From Hyalella azteca (lineage: Eukaryota > Arthropoda > Malacostraca > Amphipoda > Hyalellidae): a stretch of DNA of 64,000 nt. The stretch lies in assembly GCF_000764305.2 (NCBI RefSeq), contig NW_025944951.1, positions 120,702-184,701 on the forward strand, given 5' to 3'. Positions 45,296-56,815 of the stretch are shown piece by piece; the first letter of the stretch is position 1; each line of letters starts with the position of its first letter. The notes beneath the pieces are model-generated. The model saw nothing but the letters and a program-made list of their open reading frames with translations. It ran no database searches and had not been told where the DNA came from. A program made the position numbers and the translations under genes.

Positions 45296-45829
45296 GTTTT
45301 GAACATGAGTTGTGCTGTACTAGTTATTTATTTAAAATTAGAAATTTTCTTATACATGCGCCATTCTTTACTTTAAAATTTCCTGATATGTTTCTAGGAA
45401 TGTGCTGGTGGGTTGCAATAAACACCGCAAGAACTTCATTTATTACCTATTTTTTAGATATCCTACCTGCATATCCAGCCGTTACTTTCTTGAAGTTAGT
45501 TTATTATTTCTACTAAGGTATTTAATAATAATATTTATTAATATTTCAATATAATAATAAATAATATGTAAATATTAATATTAATCTTTTTTCTATTATG
45601 AGCGTAAATTATTATGTTCTGACTCATGAATGGAGAAAGAGTTAAAGTTTAACGTTGCGAATTATGCATGCGTGGCTTTCAGACCACAACACACAACGGA
45701 ATGGTGGAGGAAGAAAGCGATGAAGGTAATATACTCGGTAACAATATTGCTTATGATAAATTGTCTATCAAATTTAAGTGAAGGAAGCAATTGGTTAATT
45801 CAAATCTAATTGCAATGTTAACACATGTA

Positions 45830-46140
45830 TGAATATGTTTAAATAAACGAAGTAAAATGTTAAATGGTTGCCATGTTGAAATGATGAAATACGTATTAAT
45901 ATTTTGAGATTTCAGCACGTATGCTAACATGTTAAAATGCGAAATAATGCAATATCATGTTCGAATGTTATCACAATTCTTTACAAGATAAAATTTTATC
46001 AAGTGAATTAGCATGGTAAAACGTTAGCAAGTGAACTAACATGTTAAAATGATATTTCAAGTCTTAACACGTTAAAATATAAACAAAATTTATACATTTT
46101 ATTTAACATGTCAACTTATATGTTAACATGTTACAATTTC
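45830..46140. other. AACATGTTAAAATG-rich segment
   Basis: Words built on the palindrome AACATGTT or its half recur every 25-40 bp. It may be a very old array. From 46141 to 46680 nothing is supported. Confidence 0.5.
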
Positions 46141-46680
46141 ATATCAATTTATTTAAAATTATGCAACTTTGAGAATTTCATCAATTTTGTCAATGTGTTC
46201 CTCTGATTGTTATTCTCAATCTCATTTTTCCTGCTCTAATGATACTTTCTAATTAGCCGGTGATACAATGAAGGCAAGCTGCAAGGTTTTATGATATTAA
46301 TGAATTAGTTCTCCTGAACCTATTAACTACGACATGCTCCTCCCACCTAAAAACCCGTGACCTATCCTGACCTGACCCCGCCCCGTGACCTCAGTTGTGG
46401 GTTGACCTCGCGGTCTCTCAGGTCAGTGCTCCTCGTGACGTCTGATGGGAAGGTCACACGTTTTTTCTCCCCGTCAATCAATTCGAAATTTTAAAAATCA
46501 AATGAAACCTGTTCCCTTCGAATGAAAGTTCCTATAATTCAAGATAAGATTATTAAATAAAAAGAAATTATTTTTATTAAATGAGAAAGAAAGAGTCGAA
46601 TTTTTAAGAGTAAAACCTAATATACCAAAAAGAGATAACAATAATAAAAAATCCTAAAGACTATGCCCAGTGGCTTGTAA

Positions 46681-46723
46681 ATGGACAACGAAGACGCGGG
46701 TCTGTGCGGGACAAACTTCAGCG
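46681..46723 (+). CDS. Inferred first coding exon of the PMDLT gene
   Basis: ATGGACAACGAAGACGCGGG and so on gives MDNEDAGLCGTNFS plus one base, then the donor GTGAGAG. Phase 1 exactly fits the exon at 51491, joining to GAT GAC AGT (D-D-S). The 4.8-kb intron would contain seven arrays. The evidence is phase, donor quality and acidic composition only. Confidence 0.42.
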
Positions 46724-49700
46724 GTGAGAGAAGCTCCGGCGTGTTGGGTGAGTTCCAGAACTGCTTTATTTGCTATTAAAATCTGTCTATATTGCATTAA
46801 GTAATTAATTCTCACTTAATTAATAAGGCAATTCATCCACGGTAGAATAACTCGCATTGTTGCAGCAGTTGTCTGGCAAACGTGCCTCGGTGCAGCAGTT
46901 CTCTGGCAAACGTGCATTAGTGCAGCAATTGTCTGGCAAACGAGCATTAGTGCAGCAATTGTCTGGCAAACGTGCATTAGTGCAGCAATTGTCTGGCAAA
47001 CGAGCATTAGTGCAGCAATTGTCTGGCAAACGAGCATCGGTGCAGCAATTGTCTGGCAAACGAGCATTAGTGCAGCAATTGTCTGGCAAACGAGCATCGG
47101 TGCAGCAATTGTCTGGCAAACGAGCATTAGTGCAGCAATTGTCTGGCAAACGAGCATTGGTGCAGCAATTGTCTGGCAAACGAGCATTGGTGCAGCAATT
47201 GTCTGGCAAACGAGCATCGGTGCAGCAATTGTCTGGCAAACGAGCCTCGGTGCAGCAATTGTCTGGCAAAGACATCGTCCAGACGGAAGGGTTTATTGCA
47301 GCATCGTATGCCTTTCTCGTTTGCACTTTACAGCGAGGCTATTATGAAATTATGTTATACATAAGCACCATCAAAATTAAGGTAAGCAATAATAATAATA
47401 AATTGATAACTGATATATTTCTTGATAATAATGTCCTTATTGGATTACATCGCTGCTTTTTCTCAAAATTAAATACCTTAAATAAGTTCTTGTAGATGCT
47501 TTTGCATATACAAATACGAGTGATAACGCCGGCCCCGACCCCTGCTTGATAATTGAAGTGAAATATTGAAAGCAAAATACGTCTAGTTTTTCTTTACTTA
47601 TCATTAATACTGTGAAGTTTTAATAAGTTAGACGCTATTCTTTAGAATAGCGTCTAATGTTGAAGCATCTGATAAATAATTTGTTTCATCGCAACTTCCA
47701 TAAGAAATTCACACATGCACACTGGATATAAATAAATATTGTGTGTAAATAGCAGGTAAAAATGTTTTGGAACAGGCCATATGGGCCTATTTATTCAGTG
47801 CCGACACTTCTATTCTATTCTATTATAATATAAGGTCTAGTGGACCCTGTATATGAATATTAATAAATCTAAGATTCACCTTTAGTCCTTCCCTCCCACA
47901 TTCGTCCGAGGAAAGCTCCTGACGCTGATGGTCGGCACTCAAACCATTGATGGCACTACTATAATGAGGTACTCAAACCATTAGTCGTAAGATGAACAAT
48001 AACGAAAAAAAACTTAGTAGCTCGTGTCAATCTTAGCACAATGTACCTACCACTCCATTACTTCCATGTACACCGCCTTCACCACTACCACCACCTGCAC
48101 TACTACTACAACCTGCACCACTACCAGCACCTGCACCACTACCAGTACCTGCACCACTACCAGCACCTGCACCACTACCAGCACCTGCACCACTACCGCC
48201 ACCGCCACCACCTGCACCATGGCACTACCACCACCGCCATCACCTGCACCATTGTACCATCACCACCATACCATGCATACCTCTACCACGACCACCACCA
48301 CCACCACCACATTCTCATTTATCACTATCACCTTCCATACCACCACCAGCAAAACCACCCACACCACATCGCGCTTTTCCTTCCGTGCCAACACCATTAA
48401 CACAAACAGCGCAACAAGAATCAACATCAACACATCAACACAAACATCTCACAGGCAGAGATTTTACACATGCATCCAATACTACAATGTGCACCGAACA
48501 CAACACATCCACCCGCTCCTCAACCACCACCACCTCAACCACCACCACCACCACCACCTCAACCACCGCCACCACCACCTCAACCACCACCAGTGCCAAC
48601 ACCCAAACCACCTGCAGTGTCAGTGTGTCACTAACGGCCTGCAGTGTCTGGTGCCAGTGCAGTGTTTGGTGCCACGAATTACACTGCAGTTCAGTGGAAC
48701 TGGCGCTCCGTTTGTAGTGCATACTTAACTCAGTCATTACATTATATTTTACATTATTATATAGTATATACAAGTTTAGTTACAAGTTATATACAAGTTT
48801 ACATTATATTTCAACAAGTCACTTCTTCAGCGAGTTAATAATTAGACTATAATTTTCCCATTCTGAATAATGGAAGCATTTAACAATTATTTTGAATCTA
48901 TAATCACTTTCATTACGCACAACGAGTAATGATTAATAACTCGGTCCAATTTAACTTCAAGAACAATTATTACTTTTATAAAATAATCACATTTAACCGA
49001 CAGAAGAATATCTCTCCGATTTTATCCAGCTCGTCAGATCCCCAATTTACATATAATATATTCATTATCTGAATGAGGAAGGCGTGTATATACATCTTGA
49101 ACACTATTAATACATGACCACATTCAATAAATACAATTGTAACTTAGAAAGCCAGCAGTTTAACCCGATGCCCATCATTGGGCTATCACAAGGCAGGTAG
49201 TAAGGATAGCTAGTATCTAAGTGAGCTACGCACTCCCAAAATGAGGTGGGTGAGAATACGGCTGTAAATATTATAATAAATGGTTTACTGCTGCCTTGAT
49301 AACCGTTGTATAATTATTATTATTGTGTTTAGTACTGATAATGTATCCGGGGGACAAGTTTGTAGAGCTTTTCTAAAATTTCAGTGAATATTTCGAGAAG
49401 TTGTAAATATTATAATAAATGGTTTACTGCTGCCTTGATAGCCGTAGCCATTATTATTATTTTATTGTAATTGGTCCTGATTGTGTAACCATGGGTCAGG
49501 TTTACAGAGCTTTTCTTACATTTCAGTGACAATTTCGAGAATACCGTTTCGAGCCGTTGCCATTATTATTAGATTATTTTACATAATCCTGATTATGGAA
49601 CCAGGGGACAGGTTCGTAGAGCTTTTCTATCATTTCAGTGACAGCGTTAGCCTCGTACAACGCGCCAATATATAATTTAGTCATAGTAATAACGGTGCCA

Positions 49701-52700
49701 CAAATTATACGTAATGGTAGGCGACATGATTGCTTTCATTTACTTATTGTATGTAACAATGCATTGAATTAAAACGTGATCTTACATCCTCCAGTCTTTG
49801 CAACAGCCTGCAATTTTCGCGTCCACAGCACCAATTTGAATCTCCGTCAGCGAGATTCACTTATTGTATGTAACAAGGCATAGATTTATTCATGCAATTA
49901 ATCATACTTTATATGTATATTTATCGCGTTGTTATACGCAAACGGCAAAAGCGCAACTTACACTACATGCCATATGGTTCTCATGTAGTGTCACCATAAG
50001 CAAATGACCATAACACCTGCAGTTCTCATGCAGTGTTGCCATAAGCAGTTCATATGCAGTGTTGCCATAAGCAAATAACCATAACACCTGCAGTTCACAT
50101 GCAGTGTTGCCATAAAGGCCATAACACCTGCAGTTCACATGCAGTGTTGCCATAAAGGCCATAACACCTGCAGTTCACATGCAGTGTTGCCATAATGACC
50201 ATAACACCTGCAGTTCTCATGCAGTGTTGCCATAAGCAAATGACCATAACACCTGCAGTTCTCATGCAGTGTCGCCATAATGACCATAACACCTGCAGTT
50301 TTCATGCAGTGTTGCCATAAGCAAATGCAGCTTGGCGGTCACATGCAAAGTCTCGCAGAAAGTAGCGGGAGATCAGCTAGAGCAGCGTGGCTTATTTTTA
50401 GCCTTTAAACAACTGCGGAAAAGTCGCTATAAAAAGAGGCAGCCACGGGGTCTTTATTTAGACCCGCTTGAGAATAGCGCGAGACCGAGTGATCGCTGCT
50501 AACCCGCTTATAAGCAAGAATGCTTGTGTGTAGACCTTCATGCAATCGATACGATCTTAATAATCTATTATGGACCAGAGAAAACATCTATTAATTATTT
50601 AGTGATCTTAATCAGCAATAATTAGGTTGTATTAAATAATATATATTCCGGAAATGACAATGTATTTATGTGAACGGTAGCAGTCCCAGGCCACTCTGAG
50701 CAACGGGTGTCTCGAACGACCTAGAGATCATGTCTCTGATCGCTGGGGGAGTGATAGGGTGTCGTGGGAACGCTGGATGAGTGATATAGTGTCGTGGGAA
50801 CGCTGGATGAGTGATATAGTGTCGTGGGAACGCTGGGGGAGTGATAGGGTGTCGTGGGAACGCTGGGGGAGTGATAGGGTGTCGTGGGAACGCTGGGGGA
50901 GTGATAGGGTGTCGTGGGAACGCTGGATGAGTGATATNTCACTGCTGCATGGCCTCACTGCTGCATGGCCTCACTGCTGCATGGCCTCACTGCTGCATGG
51001 CCTCACTGCTGCATGGCCTCACTGCTGCATGGCCTCACTGCTGCATGGCCTCACTGCTGCATGGCCTCACTACTGCATGGCCTCACTGATGCATGGCCTC
51101 ACTGCTGCATGGCCTCACTGATGCATGGCCTCACTGCTACATGGCCTCGCTCTACACGGCCTCACTGCTGCACGGCCTCCTTGTGACGCTCTTCTCACAA
51201 GTGCCAAAACTCCGTACAATGAATGTTTACTGTATTCTGTAATCCAGACTCTTGTATATTTTCATCTTCAATAGCAATTTGTATGAGTTTCTAAATCAAG
51301 TGCTATTTTACATGAATTGCTGCTCTATTGTTCAGCCGACATGAGTAAAAGGCGCAGGCCGCAGTCCGCAAGCAAGATGTTACTTGCCTTTAATAATGCC
51401 CAGCGAAACATTATTGCCTGTTTGATTGCATGTTTTTAGTTGAACTCTCAAAATGTCCCAGGATGATAATGTATTTACATGTTCGTGCAGATGACAGTGG
51501 CACACAACGTTCGTCTGCCTCCGCACCACTCCACGCCACACAACTTCTCCCTACATCACCAAACTCCACACCACTCAACACAACACAACTGCACCCCACA
51601 TCACTCAACGCCTCACCATTCAGCGCCACAGAACAGCATCTCAAACCACTTAAGGCCACAGCATTCAACAACACACAATTGCGACCCTCACCACTCAACC
51701 CCTCACCACTCGACACAACACAACTGCACCCCACACCATTCAACACCACAGAACAGCGACCCTCACCACCCAACCCCACACAATTCAACATACCCAACGC
51801 CACAGCATTTAACGCCCCACAATTGCGACCCTCACCACTCAACCCCTCACCACTCAACACAACACAACTGCACCCCACATCACTCAACTCCTCACCACTC
51901 GTCGCCACGATGAACATGAAGTGCACTGACACGGACGATCAGCCAATGGACCTGACAACTGGACCCAGACTGGAATCTGGAGTCGGTGACACCACCTTCT
52001 GCACTCCCGTGGCGGTGGGGGTGACAGGTGCCGGGGAACTTAAACCTAACCTAAGTCCTTCCCCGCCCTCTCCCCCAACTAAAAGAAGTCTGGATGTCGT
52101 CCGAGCAGAGGACTGGACCGTGGTTACCCCCTGCAACGGTTTTGGAATCCAGTCTCTTCCATCGACCTCGCCATTCGCTCGTGTCAAGAGGAGACGTTTG
52201 CAGAGTCCAGAAAAAATATGTGGTGGCAGTTCGGGGCGCTCAAACGGAAGGAATTTTCTTGAAGAATACAGAAGAAATAATTATCATGCCTGTGGGTTTT
52301 CTGATCTAAGCTCTTTAGAATTATTAGTAAGAAATCAGCAAGAAATTGAGCGATTGAATAATCAAAAATCACACGATTTTATGACCGATAATCAAGAGGC
52401 TTCCACAGTTGGGTCTCCGGCCGGCAATAACAATCGAAATGGTATCTCGTCTTCTGTAAATTCCCAACTATCATTAGTACATCATTATGAAAAAATGCGA
52501 ATGAAACAATATTCAGAATTGTTGCAGCTTAATCGTGAGAGTAGGGATGCGCCAACAACTCAAAAATCTCATCCCGTTTCGCCCGTGAACACCGAACTAA
52601 AACCAGGACTTTGCGACCATAAATCAAGTCCCCAGAAAGGTTTTGCTTGCAGCGGTGGAGGTGACTGGGCAGACGCAACGAAGTGCTCTCATGACGGTCT

Positions 52701-54165
52701 ATATGGGGCCTACATGTACCTTAATTATTTGCCTTATCTGCTGGCCGAGACTTCGGCTGCTGGACCAGCAGGATTTCAGGAGATCATGAAGATGCAGAAG
52801 GCCTCTCCACCACCCACTTCGTTTAACCGACAGGTAAATTTCTCTGAAAATTCTTCAAGATAATCAATTGTTGTTGTTGACTGAGTCAGAGAATAACTGC
52901 ATTGAAAAATTTCTCGACTGGTGAGTCATTTGTGAAGTTTGTTCAGCCGAAAGGTGACCAGTATAGATGCATTGCTTTATTTCATTTGTTTACAGTACCA
53001 ACTTATCAGCCATTACTTACAAGGAAAAATTAGGGACGTATTTTCTTGAAAAAAGTCTCAATATTTAGATATACTATATATCAGGGTTCTTGCAAAATTT
53101 CAATTGCCAACAGTTAATAATTCGTACATTTTTCAGGTCCCATCTTCCATCAGTGACATTTATTCGGCGTACCTGGCAACTCTTCTCTTACCTCAAGTTC
53201 ACCAACAGACGGAAATGTCAGAAAACCTACATTTATTGAATGCCCCATCACCTCACCACGACGTTTACCACAACACATTGGAGCCCTCGACCAACGGTGA
53301 AACTTCGCGCAGCTCCCAAACATCAAATCACTCTTCTGCGATTTCATTATCGCCAAATCCTTCATTAAAGTCCAGACAAGAACTTTTCTCTGGGCAGTCG
53401 TCCCGCACCTACCCTATGTCTACTCATCGCCACAAGAAACAATTCCTTAGAGCCACCAGCCTGGATGAGGGTCTCGTGCGAGGAGGTTTTTCGCTCGACC
53501 CTGAGTTTTTCACGCCTCCGTTCCAGGGGTGGGAAGCGAACAAGTTTAATTTGATGCGAGCTAATTACTCATTGCCGAATTTGCCTTCCTGCTCGCGTGA
53601 AGTCCAAAGACAATCACCAGGGCCGTCGACAAGTTTCGACAAATTACACGAAGAATCTAGAGACCAGCTCGACAGCAACTTTGCAGCGGATTTGTCACGG
53701 CTACAGAAAGAGCCTTCGCGTACTAACACCATCAATATCAAGAACTTCAATATTTTTAGAGATCTTTACTCAGTGAATGACGTCAACACATTCTTGAGAG
53801 AAAATATTAATGGTGGAACTAGTGGTGAAACTGATTCAGTAGATGACAGAACAGGAAACGAATCAGAGAGCATTTGTTTAAGAACAAACTCAATAAGGCA
53901 AACCAGTCCAGCTGATCACCAAAAACAAGAAATTTTACCTCCAGTTCCGTCGTGTAGTAACATAATGAACGGGCTAATAATTAAAAAGAAACCCACCAGA
54001 GCTTTGACAGGCAGACATGTGCGATCCGGCACAGGAGCTTCCATCTCAACTCTGACGTCACTGCGGGAAAAACTGGAAGAACGTAAGAACAGAACGCCTC
54101 CTGCCACCCCAACGTCCTCGAAGCCTCCAACGCGAAGCCGAGGCCGTAGGAAGTTGCCACTGTAA
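46681..54165 (+). CDS. Unrecognised, probably nuclear protein with PMDLT motif (3 exons, about 804 aa)
   Basis: Exons 51491-52833 and 53137-54165 are well supported: CGACAG then GTAAAT donor, TACATTTTTCAG acceptor, phase 0, non-repetitive sequence and one continuous frame. The first exon (46681-46723) is inferred. I do not recognise the family. Residues 16-150 are a threonine/proline/leucine-rich tract encoded by a minisatellite. Then come PMDLT (166-170, like the PxDLS motif bound by the CtBP corepressor), a KRRR basic cluster (247-250, possible nuclear signal), a leucine-rich stretch (SDLSSLELLVRNQQEIERLN) and YGAYMYLNYLPYLLAE. Exon 3 adds SISDIYSAYLATLLLPQ. The C-terminus has LREKLEERKNRTPPATP and ends RSRGRRKLPL. 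A transcriptional cofactor is one guess. If exon 1 is wrong, M155 at 51910, with a good context (GCCACGATGA), is the alternative start. Confidence 0.75.
46857..47272. repeat. 30-bp minisatellite, 14 copies (inferred intron)
   Basis: Very uniform units GTGCAGCAATTGTCTGGCAA plus ACGAGCATTA. The unit is a multiple of three, so three long frames are open across it, one running on to 47495. I regard them as by-products. Confidence 0.96.
47273..47764. other. Intronic or intergenic, no feature
   Basis: Unique sequence with a small inverted repeat around 47626-47660 (AGACGCTATTCTTT / AGAATAGCGTCT). Confidence 0.5.
47765..47832 (+). mobile_element. SINE-like element copy with (TTCTA)n tail
   Basis: GGAACAGGCCATATGGGCCT, ATTTATTCAGTGCCGACACT, then TCTATTCTATTCTATTA. 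Closest to the copy at 15410. Confidence 0.6.
48062..48612. repeat. CCACCACCTGCACCACTACC-type array
   Basis: Two CAC-rich blocks (48062-48310 and 48520-48612) made of 18-bp and 3-bp units flank less repetitive sequence. A threonine/histidine-rich frame runs through all of it (48024-48728); its composition is dictated by the repeat and I do not call it a gene. Confidence 0.85.
48613..49261. other. No feature seen
   Basis: Includes a small CTGCAGTGTCTGGTGCCAGT repeat at about 48610-48680, then A+T-rich unique DNA. Confidence 0.45.
49262..49680. repeat. About 130-bp degenerate tandem repeat, 3 copies
   Basis: GTAAATATTATAATAAATGG, TTTACTGCTGCCTTGATAAC and GTAGAGCTTTTCT, TTTCAGTGA recur in the same order three times. 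Confidence 0.82.
49970..50335. repeat. 32-44-bp minisatellite, about 9 copies
   Basis: CCATAACACCTGCAGTTCTC plus ATGCAGTGTTGCCATAA, with or without GCAAATGA, giving two unit lengths mixed along the array. Confidence 0.94.
50732..50937. repeat. 30-bp minisatellite, 7 copies
   Basis: Units GTGTCGTGGGAACGCTGGGG plus GAGTGATAGG; ends abruptly at the N. Confidence 0.94.
50938..50938. other. Single N: assembly join
   Basis: The only undetermined base in the window. It sits exactly between two unrelated arrays. A one-base N commonly marks a scaffold join of unknown size. Confidence 0.9.
50940..51180. repeat. 16-bp minisatellite, about 15 copies
   Basis: Uniform CTCACTGCTGCATGGC units, decaying at the right end. 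It starts immediately after the N. Confidence 0.95.
51491..52833 (+). CDS. PMDLT gene, long exon
   Basis: Acceptor ATGTTCGTGCAG ends at 51490; donor GTAAATTT starts at 52834. After the repeat-encoded part the codons are unique and the frame stays open for about 310 codons, unusual in this window and the main evidence for a gene. Confidence 0.85.
51525..51905. repeat. Coding minisatellite, ACTCAACACC-type units
   Basis: About 30 copies of CACCACTCAAC/CACAACTGCACCCCA words of 10-15 bp, arranged in 45-60-bp blocks. It lies inside the long exon and would encode threonine, proline, leucine, asparagine and serine. It remains open in another frame (histidine-rich) too. Confidence 0.88.
53137..54165 (+). 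CDS. PMDLT gene, last exon
   Basis: Acceptor TACATTTTTCAG, then GTC CCA TCT; TAA at 54163-54165. Encodes residues 463-804, serine/arginine-rich, ending in a basic RSRGRRKLPL tail. The last 63 coding bases are included in the downstream array. Confidence 0.87.
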   Translation, partial: VPSSISDIYSAYLATLLLPQVHQQTEMSENLHLLNAPSPHHDVYHNTLEPSTNGETSRSSQTSNHSSAISLSPNPSLKSRQELFSGQSSRTYPMSTHRHKKQFLRATSLDEGLVRGGFSLDPEFFTPPFQGWEANKFNLMRANYSLPNLPSCSREVQRQSPGPSTSFDKLHEESRDQLDSNFAADLSRLQKEPSRTNTINIKNFNIFRDLYSVNDVNTFLRENINGGTSGETDSVDDRTGNESESICLRTNSIRQTSPADHQKQEILPPVPSCSNIMNGLIIKKKPTRALTGRHVRSGTGASISTLTSLREKLEERKNRTPPATPTSSKPPTRSRGRRKLPL

Positions 54166-54450
54166 TGCTACTTGATGCACGTAGAGCCACCCCAACGTCC
54201 TCGAAGACTCCAACACGAAGCCGAGGCCGTAGGAAGTTGCCACTGTAATACTACTTGATGCACGTAGAGCCACACCAACGTCCTCGAAGACTCCAACGCG
54301 AAGCCGAGGCCGTAGGAAGTTGCCACTGTAATGCTACTTGATGAACGTACAGTGGCAACTTCCTACTACTATGCTACTTGATGCCCCAACGTCCTCGAAG
54401 ACTCCAACGGCCGTAGGAAGTTGCCATTGTAATGCTACTTGATGCACGTA
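54103..54450. repeat. 83-bp array copied from the coding end of the PMDLT gene
   Basis: The genuine unit (54103-54185) holds the last 63 coding bases including the TAA, plus 20 bases of 3' untranslated region. Copies start at 54186 and 54269, followed by a shortened copy near 54382. Between the last two is an inverted fragment (AGTGGCAACTTCCT). All copies lie downstream of the first stop, so only the untranslated region is changed. Confidence 0.95.
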
Positions 54451-55211
54451 TTCATTGCGACACGAACTCGAAGGCCGTAGGAGGTGGCTGAAAGTGGTCA
54501 CCAGGTTGCAGCGAACTGATGCTTTTACACTGGAATGATGCCAGAGGTTTGAGGCCGTTGGTAGACCTTTGAGCCGAAGTAGAGTAATTTATGAACTTTA
54601 TTGTCCTTATGGATTGTCAATTATCGTGTCGGGCAGAAGGCGTCGGCTGCGTGAACATTCTTCTTCAATTTAATATGTCAAACTTTCCCCCGCGGGCGGG
54701 CTGGAAAAATTTCATTAGATTCGTAAGGATTAGTACTTAAAGTTTTTTAAATCTTCAACATTCACCTTGTAAAGTGTACCTGCATGCTACCTTACCTAAC
54801 TTTAATCTATCTAAGACCGTATTTAACGCCCGTTTAGTAATCTAGTACACTCATATATAAAGAACTTGATCAAAGTGGACAGATGCGCTCATTTTAGTAC
54901 GTATGTGGCACAAATATTCTGCTAGTCCTTTCAAAAATTTACTGTTTTTATGTCGGATTTGATGCAGTGTTCTAAGTAAATGACTATTATATGATAACTA
55001 TGTATATCTGAATACAAAAATTTGTACGAAACTACATCTAACTTTTTCCTCATCACTGATATTTTTGGTGAATAATTGTTTCGTCAAACTCGCTAACAAT
55101 TTGGGAAGTTAATCCAATGGCATTTAAATATGCAAAACAAACAAACAACTATGTTAATCCCCAGACTTGTTCACAAGAACATATCCTTCTGAATGTGTAA
55201 ATCCCCTGTCA

Positions 55212-55217
55212 AATAAA
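55212..55217 (+). terminator. Possible polyadenylation signal, PMDLT gene
   Basis: AATAAA in CAAATAAAAGCATATCAG, about 1.05 kb after the stop. It is followed by a T-rich stretch. Confidence 0.45.
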
Positions 55218-55319
55218 AGCATATCAGTTATTTAATCAGTTTTATTCGTTGATTTAATTATCGAAAAAGTTATTTGATTTATTTTCGAAGTTTTGTTCAT
55301 TTGTTCGTTGACAGGCAGA

Positions 55320-55548
55320 GCAGTGATCAGTCTGTAATGAGTGAACGTTTCATGAGGCTGTAATGAGTGAACGTTTAATGAAGCTGTAATGAGTGAACGT
55401 TTCATGAGGCTGTAATGAGTGAACGTTTCATGAAGCTATAATGAGTGAACGTTTCATGAAGCTATAATGAGTGAACGTTTCATGAAGCTGTAATGAGTGA
55501 ACGTTTCATGAGGCTGTAATGAGTGAACGTTTCATGGGTCCGTTATGA
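55320..55548. repeat. 26-31-bp minisatellite, about 8 copies
   Basis: Units GTAATGAGTGAACGTTTCAT plus GAGGCT; AACGTT is a palindrome in each. Confidence 0.94.
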
Positions 55549-55887
55549 ATGACACATCAAAATTCAATAAGACTTACACTACATCTGCCTGTTCCCAGCA
55601 TGAATATACATTATATTCATATCAATGGAAAATAATGAATAAAATCAAATTATTTATGTATAGGTTTGCAAACAATTGAATGGAACTAAAGCGCTAAGGT
55701 AGTATTGATTATCATTAAAGGCGTCAAACGTTTGTCTCCATTCACATTTCCACTCTTTTAAGGTTTTTCTTCATCTCCAATGGTGGAAATTCTCACTAAA
55801 AAATTATTTATTTAAATATTGCAAAATGAAATAACATGAAATGAATCTTAGCTTGATTTTGAACCATAGATAAGACGGTTGCAAATT

Positions 55888-56092
55888 TGTATGATAATGG
55901 TTGGAGACGTTGAACTGGTTTACATGATAATGGTTGGATATGTTGAACTGGTTTACATGATAATGGTTGGATATGTTGAACTGGTTTACATGCTGTCTCT
56001 TATACACATCTAGATGTGTATAAGAGACAGTTTACATGATAATGGTTGGATATGTTGAACTGGTTTACATGATAATGGTTGGATGTGTTTAA
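55888..56092. repeat. 33-bp minisatellite interrupted by an adapter
   Basis: Copies of CATGATAATGGTTGGATATG plus TTGAACTGGTTTA lie on both sides of the adapter at 55993-56030, in phase apart from a few bases. The true copy number is unknown. Confidence 0.92.
55993..56030. other. Nextera mate-pair junction adapter (assembly artefact)
   Basis: Third perfect copy of the 38-bp junction. Both flanks belong to the same array, so this mate-pair molecule joined two points of one repeat or the assembler bridged through the repeat. Confidence 0.97.
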
Positions 56093-56099
56093 CTAGTTC

Positions 56100-56640
56100 A
56101 CCTAATTGTCGTTATTTAATGACCCTTATAGTAATTATTAGAAATATTTTACCTCTGCTAATCATGTAATTTTCATTTGATTACGAAGCTCCAAAATAAT
56201 CGAATGTCGACTTTGTGTTTCAGTTCTGAAAAGAACGCATCGCCATTTTCATTGAATTGTAAATATTCCTTATCCGATGATGACATTTTCGAAAATTATT
56301 AATGATATTATTGCCTAATTTGTATTATTGAAGGACAATAATAATATCTCGCCCCGTATCAATAGTTTATGAGTAGAATATAAAATTTTATCATATTAAC
56401 TCGTGAATAAATATGATGAAAATAAAATGCTCAGTCTCTATTTGTTAATAAATATATATAGACATGAATTTCTCTAATTCTATTCTTGTTTTTACTTGAC
56501 CTCTCATTACCTTGAAAATTCAATACATAACTTTAGAAACATTTATAAAATCAACAAGAGTTTGTATACAAATTAAACTTTAACAGATGCCAAATTAGAA
56601 TAACACATTCTTGATCAGATAAATTTTTACAGGGTCTTCA
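56100..56640. other. Intergenic, no gene seen
   Basis: A+T-rich unique sequence between the PMDLT gene and the convergent CLUAP1 gene. Confidence 0.45.
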
Positions 56641-56815
56641 CCAAGAATAATTATTGACCATAACTCGAATTGATTTTAATATTGAATTAGGTTAAAATTG
56701 ACCATAACTCGAATTGATTTTAAAATTGAATTAGGTTAAAATTTACCATAACTCGAATTGATTTTAATATTGAATTAGGTTAAAAATCGTTAAAAATTAG
56801 GTTAAAAATCGTTAT
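56640..56815. repeat. 44-bp repeat next to the CLUAP1 stop codon
   Basis: Three copies of ACCATAACTCGAATTGATTT plus TAATATTGAATTAGGTTA. The last part, GGTTAAAAATCGTTA, is itself doubled at 56779-56814 and includes the TTA complement of the stop codon at 56802-56804. Confidence 0.88.

Noticed and set aside
46820..47495. Repetitive open frames of 133-212 codons on both strands
   Set aside because: They are produced by the uniform 30-bp array; composition is fully dictated by the unit and no domain is present.
48024..48773. Threonine/histidine-rich 234-codon frame and overlapping frames
   Set aside because: CAC/ACC-rich low-complexity DNA; no splice signals or conserved motif, and several frames are open at once.
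51479..51932. Histidine-rich plus frame (144 codons) and cysteine-rich minus frame (173 codons)
   Set aside because: Shadows of the coding minisatellite in the long exon of the PMDLT gene; only the frame continuing to 52833 leads into unique codons.
55804..56007. Minus-strand frame beginning MYKRQ
   Set aside because: Starts inside the adapter at 55993 and runs through the 33-bp array.
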